In this document: positions 43,698 through 54,876 of the stretch, piece after piece
Layout of the letters: each line of letters opens with the position of its first letter
Numbering within the stretch: the first letter of the stretch is position 1
Assembly (NCBI GenBank): GCA_964035575.1
Contig: OZ037898.1
Location: 124,001 to 188,000 of the forward strand
Direction of reading: 5' to 3'
DNA length: 64,000 bases
Source of the DNA: Rhynchopus sp. YZ270_cl-10
Taxonomy: Eukaryota; Euglenozoa; Diplonemea; Diplonemida; Diplonemidae
Notes under the pieces: generated by a model
The model's database searches: none
What the model was told of the DNA's origin: nothing
The model's input: the letters and a program-made list of their open reading frames with translations, nothing else
Translations under genes and position numbers: made by a program

Positions 43698-44227
43698 ACA
43701 CATTTATGGGCAATGGTTTCCCTCTTAGGAAATACCCACATTTGCTTGCAAACACACACAAAACATGACAATAGAAACTGACTTCAAGATAAGATGGGGT
43801 TATGAGAAAAGGAAAAAAAAAAGGGGGGTTTTTCCCCTGTTTTGTCGCTCCGCATAGCTGCTTTCTTTTTCCCCACTGAAGTATGGTGTTAGTTGTGGCG
43901 TATGAAAAAGGGGGGAGAGGCATACCAAGCGGACACCGGCAGTCATTTATATTTCCTATTACCTGTTGCCAAGAAATTGGCATTTTAAAATAGAATCTGA
44001 CTTCAGGATACGACAAGTAAATTAAAAAAAAAAAACGAAAATGAATTTTCATAAAACCATTTTGTAAAACCGCCTTATCTCTGCAAAATGTTGCTGTACT
44101 TTTTTTTCTCGCATGAGTTTTGCGTGAGTTGTGGCAAAAACAAATACTATCAAAAAAAGAAAAAAAATAACAATTTGCAGGGCACGCACCTTCAGTCGAT
44201 TCTATTTCCTTTTTGTCAATTGTTGTA

Positions 44228-44314
44228 CGGTGGAGCCCCTTCTCCCCCTAAAGAGTCCGCCCAAAAGGGTTCGCTCATTTTTGGGCGAACTCTGAGAGGA
44301 GGGACTCCACCGTG
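44228..44314. repeat. Long palindrome, MITE-like
   Basis: Arms of about 35-40 bases: the left begins ACGGTGGAGCCCCTTCTCC and the right ends GGAGGGACTCCACCGT, with inner AGTCCGCCCAAAA pairing TTTTGGGCGAACT. No coding capacity. TA lies just outside the left end. Confidence 0.6.
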
Positions 44315-44545
44315 TGGTATATTTAAAAAAAAAAAAAAAAACAATTTTTTTCAAGCACATACAGTACAGGCGCCCTCGTTTGAGGAAACCCAAACCAGAG
44401 TTTTTTTCCACCCCCCAGACACACACAAATTGTGGAAAATATTCGGAAGAGGGATCCCCTTTGTGAGAAAATTTACAAAACACACACACACAACACATGG
44501 TGACCACACGCCAATTATTCAGTGGAAGAAAAAGAAGAAGAAAAA

Positions 44546-44590
44546 GGGTTTATAAGATGAACCCAGGCCTCTCGTGCTTAGCCACCTTTA
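44546..44590 (+). repeat. Dispersed hairpin repeat A: TAAGATGAACCTAAGC family
   Basis: About 45 bases: GGTTTATAAGATGAACCTAA, GCCTCTCGTGC, TTAGTCACCTTA. CTAAGC pairs with GCTTAG, and TAAGATGA with TCACCTTA, around a CTCTCGT loop. Other copies or variants near 526, 3414, 6035, 8885, 16585, 17712, 25566, 32838, 35566, 37484, 38795, 39670, 42231, 46531, 48450, 48985, 49333, 50975, 51808, 56994, 57773 and 60402. I found none in the opposite orientation. Confidence 0.8.
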
Positions 44591-45044
44591 GTAAGGGCTG
44601 TAACTCGAGAGGAATAGGCGCGTTGCAGCCATTTAGTAGTCTTTTTTTTTTTATTTTGTTTTATTTAGTTGTGTATCATAGACAGTCACTCTCTGGGAGA
44701 GAGGCCGTGTCAAATTCACTTTTTTTTGTGAACAGGTGTTTACAAAAAAAGTGAATTTTCTGTTGTTTTTTTTTAGCGAAGGTATTGCGCATTACACCTT
44801 TCTTTAGATGCGATGTGCAGCTGCCATCTACCAATTTTGTTGTTTTTTTTTTTTTTTTTGATAAATTGTTTGGAGTAGTGTAGTTGCCTCGGTTGTGTTG
44901 CCACAGTTTGTGCAAATCTCCACTGTCATTTTTTATCCACAAAACACCTGTCCTTTACTAAGACAGATTCTGTGCAAACTCGCCCAACAGGGCTAATAAA
45001 TTTCAAAGGGTGTAGAGGTTGTAGTTTGATCCAAAATGTAAACG

Positions 45045-45151
45045 CCACCTGATTTTTACCCTGCGTAAAGGCACGTATAGGCCAAACCCCACCCATTTTT
45101 CCCAGCCTTTACGCGTTATACGCGCCTATACGCAGGGTAAAAATCGGGTGG
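45045..45151. mobile_element. MITE-like element, CCACCTGATTTTTACCC family, copy 1
   Basis: 107 bases with 23-bp inverted ends: CCACCTGATTTTTACCCTGC on the left and the matching GCAGGGTAAAAATCGGGTGG on the right. Inside is a further inverted pair based on GCGTAAAGGC/GCCTTTACGC. The same end sequence occurs at 55184-55270. Confidence 0.65.
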
Positions 45152-45975
45152 AAACGGTTTTGGCACGGAAAAAAAAAAGGGTTGACTTGAAATACAAAGC
45201 CCTCTCGTAAACAGTGTACCTTTGGTACAATGACCCGGCTGTACCTGGATGGACACCAAAAAGAAAGAGAGCGTATCTTGCATACAGAAACACACACGTC
45301 CTATTTACGTTACTATTAGATGATTTGGGAAAATGGGCAGATGGGCAGATGGCCCATTACACAATACTGGGCAGTGTTATGCTCTTAAGCAACTAACCCA
45401 CACAACTGTTTTTCAAAACACACATTTTTTTTTTGGGGGGCCATATTCTGCGCAAGAATTACCCCCTATTTAGATATCAAACACACACACACACACACAT
45501 ACACACTACGAGGTCCCATTCCTCGAGCGGCACCACAACAGACAGAGCCGAGACAGCAAAGGGTACACACATACCAACCCATCTCTCTATTCCTTTTTAA
45601 ACAAAGAACAGATTTTTTAATTTCCAAAAAAGGAGGTCTTTTTAAGAAGGAAATGAGTGATGGGTGGAATGGGCGGCTCTCCTCCGCGCCTGCATTGCGC
45701 AGTGTGGGGTTGGCTTTCGGGGAATGGATTTCACATATAGTCAGCGTAAAACAAAATGAAGAGAAAAACTTGGGAGAGGGAAAAAAAAAAAAAAAAGAAA
45801 AGAAAAGATGAATGGACATCTCTACTCACCTTCCAAGCACTAAAAAGATCATCTTCACAACCAAATTGGAAAAGATGACCCCAGGCCAAGAAGTTGAAAA
45901 ACAAAACAGGGGAGAAGAAAAAAAAAAAAGGTTGGGAGACATTATGCACAATGTCTGAAGGAAACAAAAGAAAAA

Positions 45976-46015
45976 TTTTTGTGCAAAGATGAATATGCCT
46001 CGTGCACACACATCT
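45976..46015 (+). repeat. Dispersed hairpin repeat B: AAGATGAATRTGCC family
   Basis: About 35 bases: AAGATGAATATGCC, TCGTGCA, CACACATCTT. The AAGATG and CATCTT ends pair and the tip is again GCCTC. Others near 4885, 8828, 16532, 25515, 39447, 46782, 48226 and 51626, with a looser variant near 29083. Same orientation throughout. This and repeat A share the AAGATGAA start and the GCCTC core. Confidence 0.75.
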
Positions 46016-46574
46016 TTAAAAAAAGGTTGCTAAATGACGCACTGAAGCACTCAGGTGCTTCGCTTGCTTAATCACATATTCTTCCCTCCAAAGGGTGTAA
46101 CACGAAAAACTCGGACAAAAAAAAATGACACCGCTCCCAGGAAGGGAGAGGGGGCGCGGGGGAGGTGTGTTCTTGAAAAAACTTGGTTATTACAATAGAA
46201 TCGACACCCGAGGGATGAGCTCCATCATACACATAAACGCTTGTACGCAAAAAAAATCCGCTTACTGGGGGGGTAGACACGTTGGGGATTGTGTTGAGGG
46301 GTTTTATCACTTTAAAAAAAGTCGAAATAAATTTGTTTTTTTTGAAAACTTGGTTGTTTTAGTGTAGACACCCGAAGATGAACTCCACTATTTTTTTTTT
46401 CCGCACAAAAAAATATTGTTGGGTTTGGTAGAGAGAGGGGGAGAAAGTATCCAGAACGTATCCAAAACTGTTTTTATTTCTGCAAAATAAAAAAAGAGAG
46501 AGCAAAAGAGGGCCTAAAAGGGGGGGGAAAGGGTTTGATAAGATGAACCTAAGCCTCGCTATGTTGAGTCACCT

Positions 46575-46757
46575 AGAAAATAGAAACTTAACACTCATCA
46601 CACGATAAAACCCATATGGGAGAGGTTGTGGTGAAACGCACACACCTCGACCTGTTTTGGTGAGGAGTGGGCTCTACAGCGCGGTCCGTCCCTAGAACCG
46701 CAAAAGTGTGTTCAAAGTGCGTTGTTTCTATTTCCTCCTTCATTTCATGAGGTGACA
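46575..46757 (+). repeat. Dispersed repeat J: 180-base family
   Basis: Matches 36441-36623 over about 180 bases, from TAGAAACTTAACACTCATCA through GTGGTGAAACGCACAC and TGGTGAGGAGTGGGCTCT to CATTTCATGAGGTGACAA, with a few small differences. A partial copy (GGGAGAGGTTGTGGTGAAAC onward) lies at about 16320-16380 inside duplication spacer 2. No coding capacity. Confidence 0.8.
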
Positions 46758-48328
46758 AAAAAAAAAAAGAAAGAAAGCTCGTAATGATGAATGTGCCTGT
46801 CGTGCACATGCCGCTCTATACCCACTATCGTGTATTGCGCTGGACCCTCCGTGATGAAGGACGACGTGACGTTCAAGTCTCGTTCTAACTTTACCATCTG
46901 GTACACATACAAGACGTGTGCTGTGTTTGAATCTTTTTAATTCCAAGCAGGCATCTTCCCCTCGCACCTTTGGTGCTCAAACGAGGTTGCTTTGCAAGAG
47001 AAGGGGGGGTAGGTAATTTCTGTGAAAGATGGTCCTAAGCCCCTGCTAGTTTTTTCATGTCCTGTCATCTCCCCCTTTCCCCACATACCACTATCGTAAA
47101 CACAAGAGAGAGAGATGATACAGGAACAAACCAAAATAGAGAAAAAAAAAACTAAAGTGACGTTGATAGCGCAAAAAGGCCTTCTGGGGAAAGCAGGTAC
47201 TGACACTCCGTAGGCTGTCGAATAGCCGGGGAGTTGTACTTTGGGAGTTGAAGAATATTGTGGGAATCTTGAGAATGTGGGAGGAATGTACACGTGAACA
47301 CACACAAATGGGCAATGTGCTCTTCCACATAGGAGGTACCCACAACCGTTCAAAACACACACGCACACATTATTTTCAAGAAATACGTTTTGTTTTGTTA
47401 TTTGTTGACAATTTGTTGGAGCAGTGTAGTTGCCTCGGTTTGTGTTGCCACAGTTGTGCAAATCACCACCGTCCTTTTTTTACGCACACTACTTTTGTGG
47501 AAAGTGTCACTCTCGTTCACTTACCCAACCGTGCTCCGCAACACAGCCACATCCAATAGGTGATGGAGAAACGTCAACGCATCAAACAACTACAAGAAAG
47601 GGGGGTGAGGGAACGACAAAGTGACACTTTTTTGGCTGGCGACCATTTTTTTTTTTTTTTTTGTTGCATTTTTACAAAACCCAACCCACAGAAGGGGGTA
47701 GGCTGTTCCTTCTACTGCCACCCACAAGGGGCGGCCAGGATGCTGAACAAACGGTAGGGTGGTTTGAGGGAGGTGCAATTTTTTTCTTCTTTTTTGTTTT
47801 GTTTTTTTATCGACAAAAACACTTTTATACACCTACTGGTTGTAAAGAGTTGCCACAGATCCTTTTTTTTTTTTTTTTTTGTAAAACAAAAATTGATACT
47901 ATGACCTGTAGACTGCTTAAGTCACCTTAAAAAAGGGGGAAACATAGCTTTACATAACGTAACAAATTGATGGAGAGTTCGCGGAGGGGTTGGGTGGGGG
48001 AGTCGTTGGTATTGATGTGCACGGCGAGGCTGGTAACGGTTCATCTAGTAGCTGGTTTCACTCCGAAGTTTTCCCCATCAGGATAGTGACCCCCCCCCCA
48101 CGTCACGCACATACCTCATATGCAACCCGGTTTCTTTCCTCCCTCCCCATTCGGGGACAATTACACAAGGGGGGTGGAGGAGGGACTAAAGGGGGGGAAA
48201 CACACACGCAAAAAAAAATATAGAGAAAACCCCTTGAAGAATAAAATGTGCTTCTCGTGCACACCTAAGGGCAGTCGAAAGGAGAGAAGAAAATAGAAGT
48301 GCCGGGTAATGTGCGGCAGACGCAAAGT

Positions 48329-48373
<45 letters not shown>
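48329..48373. repeat. (GA)n microsatellite
   Basis: About 22 GA units without interruption. Other shorter GA tracts are at 5262-5302 and 31746-31776. Confidence 0.9.
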
Positions 48374-48377
<4 letters not shown>

Positions 48378-49036
48378 AAAAGACTAAACAAACACCTGAT
48401 TCATGTGACGCTAGGCACTGAACTATTAAAAAAAAAAAAAAAAAAACAGCTTGCTGAGAGGAACCTAAGCGTCTCGTGTGCTAGTCACAAATATAAGAGG
48501 CCCCGTGGAAAGAGGGAGAAAGAAAGAGAACGCGAACTTCACGTAAAAGCTTTTCGAAAAAGGAAATGCAACGGAAACCTGGTGTCGAGGGAAAAAAAAA
48601 ACAAAAAATTAGCAAAAAAAAATGGTGATCCGGGAGGGGGGGTCGATATTGACAGGTCACTGACAGGTCGTTGACCGATTTCCGAAAGCACCCAAAAAAC
48701 AAAAATTATATCTCGGGGGGAGGAAAAACCAAACCTATTTCGAACGCAAAACTCGCATTTTTTGCAAAGGGGTGAGGGGGGGGAGGGGGAGGAGAAAAAA
48801 GCCACCGCCATGACGTGGTAACTCATCCAAACAAGAAAAACGGAAAGGGACAGCACAAATGATGCAGAAGAAGGATGCCGAGAAGGTGTGTGAGTCGAGA
48901 TCACACACATCTTGTGAGATTAGCTACCCGACAGAATACTCAAATTGTTCAAATGAAAGGGAGAATTTTTTTTTTTTTTTTTTTGACAGACGACCCCAGC
49001 ACTCTCTGCTTAGTCAACACCCCGCCTTAGGGGGAA

Positions 49037-49155
49037 AAGTTGACTTGAAAGACAAAGCCCTCTCGTGAACAGTGTACCTTGGTATGACCGGCTGTACCGG
49101 GGGTGGACACCCAACCATGCAGTTATACAATTCATTTCGTGGTTTACATCTTTAA
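49037..49155 (+). repeat. Dispersed repeat C: GACTTGAAATACAAAGCCCT family
   Basis: Up to 120 bases: GACTTGAAATACAAAGCCCT, CTCGTGAACAGTGTACC, TTGGTATGACCGGCTGTACC, GGACACCCAACCATGCAG and TTTCGTGGTTTACATCT. A long copy is at 35874-35995, with shorter ones near 3338, 45180, 57552 and 63915. Same orientation throughout. Confidence 0.75.
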
Positions 49156-49188
49156 AAAAAAAAAAAATTGTAACTCAGTGCATTTCAA

Positions 49189-49260
49189 TATTACGGGTGT
49201 GTCTAATTATGGGTGTACCCAAATGTATCCACCCATAATTAAGTCAGGTCACCTGTAATA
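49189..49260. repeat. Palindromic MITE-like hairpin
   Basis: Inverted arms: TATTACGGGTG...TAATTATGGGTG on the left and CACCCATAATTA...CACCTGTAATA on the right, around a short centre. It lies between two dispersed-repeat copies. No target duplication could be read. Confidence 0.5.
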
Positions 49261-49918
49261 AAGTGAAGTTATTGATGCAGGCACCTCACGTACGATGCCA
49301 GCTGGATGAAAGCACAATATAATAAAAAAAAAAGTTTAAAAGATGAACCTAAGCCCCCTCGGTTGCTGAGTCACCTTAAAAAAAATCCCCCCCAAGAACG
49401 GGGGAACTCTTACATCTCCGCCCCCGTCCCATCAGAACAAAAACGCTCTTGGCACCCTAGGAAAACTTGAAAGACGATGGAACTCACTTTTTGGGGTGTA
49501 AAAATAATATGCAGGAGACCAGGAGAAAGGCCACACGACACATTTTTTTTCCTCCCCCCCACTTTTTCGTACCCTTTGCAACGACCGTTGAGGATTTGGA
49601 TTTCAAGGGAGGGGAATTTGAAAATGTTTTTTTTTGTATGTTTTGAAAGTGCTTTGTGCTCTGTTTAATTTTTGCTTGATAGTTTTGTAGACTTTCAAGG
49701 GAGGGGAAGGGACTTGCTTCATGAAAAGAATGTAAGTAGGGCTGAAAGGGCTAAAACGTCTGAGTTAACGTAGACTGCTTGACGGAGCCTGCCTTTTGTT
49801 TGCAGTTGGTACTCCTGAAATAAAAAAATACCAAGTACGCAACAACTACACAACAAGTACGCAAAATGGGGTTATCAGGTGTACTAGCAGTTGTAATTTT
49901 TTTTTTTTTTGTAATGTT

Positions 49919-50732
49919 CAGGGTTTTTTCTAGGATTTTTTTTTTCAGATCTGGGGGGGGACGCAAAAAAACCACCCAAAAAAAAAATTTTTTTCGCAGG
50001 TGCAAGCAGGGTTTCCGCTTATCTTCATGAAAATTTTTTCCAAAACCGTGAAGATATGTCCAAAAAGGGGTCAACATTTTTTTTTCGCGCTCCGCACAAA
50101 AAAGTCCGTTCATTTCACGTAAATACGTGATGACGTGGGATGATAACGTACATCAAGAACCAAACCAACCCTTTTTCTCATGTTCATTCTGCACGGAACT
50201 TTCCCTCAGTACAAGAAGAAACAGCGGTCATGATATCAGAACTTTGTGGCGAAGCCACGGTACGCAACATTTCAAAAAATTGTGACCTAAAATTGAACAT
50301 TTTTACAGCCAAACTATGGTAGAGGGCTGTGGGATTCCGCTCATTAAGTTTTGAGTTGCGCCGCAGGCGCACGGTACGCTAGTTTTTTTATATTTTTGCC
50401 GATGCCTTATTCTCACTCTTTGTTCGGTCCGTCAAAGATTGAGTGAATTGGGGGCACGGTCTGAAACTTCACCTCGCTATATCCTCTTCACAATGATGCC
50501 AGGAAGGGATAAGACGCGCTTCGCGCGCGCTCAACTTCCTGCCCCCCCCCTTTTTTTCTGGTGCGGGTTACGTACGTGGTGTCCCAAATGGGGGTCTGTG
50601 CGGGTGACCCCAACCACCCCCCATATCCTTTTTTTCCCAAGTCAAAATGCGTCCCCCCCCGGGGGGGGACGCGTTTCCCCCCAAAATCTGGGGGGACGCC
50701 GTCCCCCCCCGCGCCCCCTAGAAAAAACCCTG
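49919..50732. mobile_element. Non-autonomous DNA transposon, CAGGG ends, 5-bp target duplication
   Basis: 814 bases with identical 16-base inverted ends CAGGGTTTTTTCTAGG. ATGTT stands directly outside both ends (49914-49918, 50733-50737). Subterminal DNA is G/C-tract rich and partly inverted (CAGATCTGGGGGG against CCCCCCAGATTTTG). No transposase was recognised. The CAGGG start resembles hAT elements, but those usually make 8-bp duplications, so the superfamily stays open. Confidence 0.75.
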
Positions 50733-51939
50733 ATGTTCATCAATTTTGTTTCTCTTTTTGTAACTCCAGAAAAAGAGGAAAAAAGAGAGAAGTTAAAAGC
50801 ACAACCCTCATGGTTCATTCGGACACAGGGAGGAAACAGTGGGGGGTTTATTTGAAAAAATTGAAGCAGAAATTTAATTTCTGGTTATTTTTCAGGTGCA
50901 GGTATGTCACCCGGGGGTGGGGTGGGGGTGGGGGATCAGTATGAACACTACTTCTGCAGGGGGTGGAAATAGCACTGATGAATCCAAGTCTTTTGTGCTT
51001 AGTCGACGAAAAAGAGGGGGGGAAAAACACGAAAGATGGATTTGACATCTCAGAACAGAATAAATATCTCTTCCTCAGGGTTGCCACCTCTGTGATCGAT
51101 CACGACGTGTTTTTCTTCTCCCTTCTTTATATTTCTTTTTGACAAAAAAAAAAATGTTGGAGTAGTGTAGTTGCCTCGGTTGTGTTGTCCACAAGTTGTG
51201 CAAATCTCCATTTTTTCATTTTTACAGTGATCCAAGAAACAGGTGTTAAAAACAAAAGGCAAAAAAAGAATGCATTTTGTTTTGGCATTATTTCACAACC
51301 CAAAGGAAGTACCCCCTCCAGGGCTCAGGGCAATTGGGGGGTAGGAAGTCAAACACGGATTTGGGGCGGTGGGTCCGCGGATCCGCCGAAAAATTACCCC
51401 CTCCATCCGATTTTTTTCTCTTGAATTTGTATTGTTTCGATAATCCGTTGGTTTTAACAGAACTGTCATTGACAGTTGACAGTCTTGTCATAGTAGGTAC
51501 ACGCACTTTTCCACCCCCGATGGGAGGTGGAAGGTGGAAGGTGGAAAGGGGAGGAAAGAAAAGAGGAAAGAACAGAAAAGAGTCGGCGGTGTAGCCCCCC
51601 CTACGCACAAAAAGAAAAAGGGAAAAACTTTGCAAGACGGATGTACCTTTCCTGTACACACCTCTGTTTTGAAAACAAATGGAAAATATATTTGAGTGCA
51701 TGAAGTGCGAAGGAAATTGGCGGGGAAGAAAAAGGTAAAGTTATCAATGCACCTCCGACTGACCCACTGTACGATGCCAGCCATCCGGATGAAAGCGCAA
51801 GAAAAAAAAGATGAACATAATAAGCCTCTCGTTGCTTAGTCACCCTCCTTCTTATGATAAAAACAAAAATAGTCGTCACAGAAACCACACACTCATATGC
51901 GACACGAAAAAAACAAAAAACAAAAAACAAAAAAAAAAA

Positions 51940-51990
51940 AGAGGTTGAAAGTGCAAACGCCTCACCGTGCATCGGCGGACGCAGGCACCA
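51940..51990 (+). repeat. Dispersed repeat D: GTGCAAACGCCTCACCG family
   Basis: About 50 bases: GAGGTTGAAA, GTGCAAACGCCTCACCG, TCGGCGGACGCAGGCAC. GTGC and GCAC at the ends, and GCG within, can pair. Others near 33244-33335, 39372, 50786, 57319 and 60847. Same orientation throughout. Confidence 0.7.
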
Positions 51991-52074
51991 AAATAAATGG
52001 GGGTTGGAGTGAAGTTGGTGCAAAAAGAAAGAAAAAAAAACCTTGAAATATTTCTGGATTTCTCCATAACACAA

Positions 52075-52357
52075 CATACATGTTGGTACGTACGTAAAAC
52101 GCGCAAAAAACGCGCAAAAAACGTACAAAAAACACAAAAACGTACTACGTTTTTCAAAAATAATCAAAATAATCATGTTTTATTACAACATTACAGCAAA
52201 AATAATATTTTTGCTCTGTGTTTTTGGTACGTTTTAGTACGTTTTTTTGCGCGTTTTTGTTACGTTTTTGTGACGTTTTTTATTAAAAACATTTTTTGAT
52301 TATTTTGCGCGTTTTTTGATTATTTTTGCGCGTTTTACGTACGTACCAACATGTATG
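52075..52357. mobile_element. 283-bp foldback MITE with 35-bp perfect inverted ends
   Basis: The ends begin CATACATGTTGGTACGTACG and pair perfectly for 35 bases, continuing as repeated GCGCAAAAA/TTTTTGCGC motifs inward. ACACAA is directly repeated outside both ends (52069-52074, 52358-52363), a probable 6-bp target duplication. No coding capacity. Single copy in this window. Confidence 0.8.
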
Positions 52358-52533
52358 ACACAACACACTCAATGTAACAAAAAAAAATCAAAAAAAAACA
52401 AAACAAAAAATGCTCTGAACTCGCAACGAAGGAGATGGTCTTTCACTTATTCCCCCCCCCCCTTTTTTTCCCTTCTCAACCCACCCGCTCTCCCACACCC
52501 CATACCCTACCCCAAACCCAAAAAAAAACCACC

Positions 52534-54876
52534 TCACTCAATAGGGATGGTTGGGAAGACCAACATCCCTTCGGAAGCTGAGTGACCCGGGCGTGTCAGA
52601 TCACAGTACAACTCCTGGTACCCACAGGGCTCTTCCGCGTGGTCGCTGAGGTGCGCGACACCCCCCATCTCTGCGTCGCACGCAGTCTCCTGCTCGTCCT
52701 CCTCAAGCACACCTCGGCCACGACCCCCTGCTCCAGAGGTCTTCCCACGCTTGCCCGAACCCCTACACACCCTCCCACAACACGGAAACAGCGACGCACC
52801 CTTCTGCCGTCTGATATACCACCACATCCCTGCCCCGCACACTACGGTCATCAAAATCATCCCGTACACAAAATACAACCAGACATGAGGTGACACTGGG
52901 CCTACATCCACCCCTTCCTCCCCTCCTACGGTCCCATTCCCTGGTACATCAGTAGACGGCACTATCGTTTGCGGGACTTCCGTTGGAGAAGCACTACCTA
53001 CTGCCTTGGTAGGCCTCTCCGCTGGAAGCGGTGTGCTCCAACTGGGAAGGCCTGTCTGAACTTCTTCCATCGGAGCCTGGGTGACAATCTTTGTCGGGCT
53101 TGGGGTAAGAGGGAGCGGGGTTTCAGGAGCCTCCGTCTCTGGAGCCTCCGTTTCCACGACCGGAGCTTCAGTGTCAACCACAACAGTATCATTGGTAGCG
53201 CTAGCATTCCCTTCTGCAGCCTCCGTCTTGGGAACATCCGTTTCCTGCACTACTCGAGGAACATCTGTTTGTGGCGTAGCTGGCAACACAGTGGGATCTA
53301 CCATTTGTGTTTCTGGGGTCAATGTATCTTTTTTCACCTCGATTGCCACCTTTAAGGCGAACAGCCCTTTATTTGCAGACAAATAGACGACACCATTGGT
53401 GATGGTTAGGCCTTGAAATTTGTAGGATTCGTACTTTGTGTTTGCCCCTTCGACAGTTTCGGACATAAGGCGGGAGGATCCTGTGTAGAATGAGCTTGAG
53501 AGGGCTCCTTGGGTCCAAGGTTCTGTGCGGTCGAAGAGACGCATCTCTGGAAGGTTGGTGACATTGTTGAAGCCGAGGAGGCCTGCGAGGGGGCGGGTCG
53601 CTTTGCCCCCTTTGGAGGAGAACTGTGGAGAGTGTGGGGCACAGAAGTGTTCGGACACGGCGTACTCTTCAATGATGAAGGGGGCAGCAGAGGTGTCGCC
53701 TACGTCGTTGAGATCGAGGATGAAGACGCCACCTTCGTGAGTGAACATCGCGTAGTCGCCACTACCGGTGGCGTCGTTGTGCAGGAGTGTGCCGTCTAGT
53801 GTGCGGTAACCGAGGTTCACCGCAAACTCAAATTCCGCGCCGGGTGTCCAGCTTGCGATGTGAATCTTCTTGATTTCGGTGAGCGAAGTGTTCGACGTAG
53901 CAATGTTGACCACATAGAAATAGCCGCCTGAGAAGACAAAAAGGTAGCAGTGCTGCGCGAGGAAGGTCTCGTCCTCCGTCTGCGCGCACTGTCCGGAGAT
54001 CTTGTTGGTGTGGTCCGAGGAGTAGTTCGAGAGGCCGATGGCAAGGTGCTTCCCAAACCTGTTGTAAATGGGGGGAGTCATGTTTATTATTGCAATTTGG
54101 GGCAAAAAAAAAACTACCAAAAAAAGGGTTTTGGAGAGTTTGTGGGGAGTTTTGTGTGGCTTTTTATAATGGTCGTACGAACTTTAAAAAAAAGGGGGAG
54201 GGGGAAGAATGTACCTCTTATTAATCTCTGGCTGTGTATAGTTAATGTAGTATCTGCTGAGAATGCCACCATTGTTCACCACGAACAGATCGTTCGACGG
54301 CGTGTACGGGTTGTGCTGCACCAGCTGGTATTGGTGGTTCGCCGAGAAGGATATCATGGCCATGGCCTTGAGCGAGGTCATTGGCTGCGCATCCGCCCGT
54401 GGCCAGGACACTGCGTAGCTGGTGATCACCGAGGACTGGATGATCCCGGTGAACACTGTCGAGGCGGTGAAGTAATCCAAGGACGCAGAGTAATGCTTGT
54501 AGGTCGCGTCGGTGAACATGATGGGGGTGGTTGTGTACACGGCAGTGACGTTCGCTGTTGCTGTGTCAACCACAGCCAAGACCATCATGTTGCCTGGAAA
54601 CGGTGTTGAAGGGTTCAAAACAGATGTCATATACCGATACCCCTCAGTGATTGTACTAAGCTCTGAAATGTGCGACACTGGAACCAAATTCTGGTTGTAC
54701 TGTTCGGTCCAAATGAACGCTGGGTTTTCCGCATTGGCCTGAGGGAACGGCATCACCAAGGTGCCGTTCGGTGTCTCCATTGTTGGTTCTGTGGGAAGCA
54801 CCATGCTCATCAATACCATACAAAATATGACATAACGAAAACACCACTTCGCCCCCTCATAAGAACGTTGTCGCAT
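52534..54876 (-). CDS. Type I membrane protein, unknown function, paralogue 2 (two exons)
   Basis: Exons 54215-54876 and 52534-54058, joined in frame at a GTACATTC...ACAACAG intron of 156 bases (split Arg codon), give 728 residues. An N-terminal hydrophobic segment (about 11-27) is the likely signal peptide. The ectodomain has many Asn-glycosylation sequons and a CYLFVFSGGYF motif shared with the protein at 40241-41968. A long Thr/Pro/Glu stalk with ETEAPETEAPET-type repeats follows, then a transmembrane helix 613-634 (VWLYFVYGMILMTVVCGAGMWW), an RRQKG stop-transfer and a cytoplasmic tail with a Cys cluster; the tail ends in a MLVFP motif like the ILFFP of paralogue 1. Probably a surface receptor or adhesin; ligand unknown. 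An alternative acceptor (GGTAG, near 54115) does not keep frame. Confidence 0.75.

Larger units (their letters stand above)
41969..45044. other. Gene-free region
   Basis: No gene recognised. Hairpin repeat copies lie at 42231-42275 and 44546-44590, TTTGGAGTAGTGTAGTTGCC repeats at 42910-42972 and 44859-44930, a 31-base A run at 43666-43696, and a palindrome at 44228-44314. A CTTCAGGATA/GACTTCA segment appears near 17535, 43770-43795 and 44000. Mostly A-tract and purine-biased DNA. Confidence 0.45.
45152..52533. other. Long gene-free, repeat-dense region
   Basis: 7.4 kb without a supported gene. It contains copies of every dispersed repeat family described here (for example 45180-45260, 45976-46015, 46342-46395, 46531-46575, 47158-47240, 47402-47475, 48450-48490, 49037-49155, 49268-49325, 49333-49380, 51150-51215, 51735-51850, 51940-51990), a 180-base repeat (46575-46757), a (GA)n microsatellite (48329-48373), and transposon-like elements at 49919-50732 and 52075-52357. 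A non-repeat block at 46800-46990 is moderately GC-rich but shows no convincing frame. Confidence 0.5.

Noticed and set aside
46740-46990. Small minus-strand frame in a non-repeat block
   Set aside because: It overlaps repeat J at one side, is short and has no recognisable motif.
54059-54120. Separate gene starting at MVVFFLPQIAI upstream of the second membrane protein exon
   Set aside because: The segment lies in an intron. The CAACAG acceptor at 54059-54060 keeps frame with exon 1, while the poly(T) start does not.
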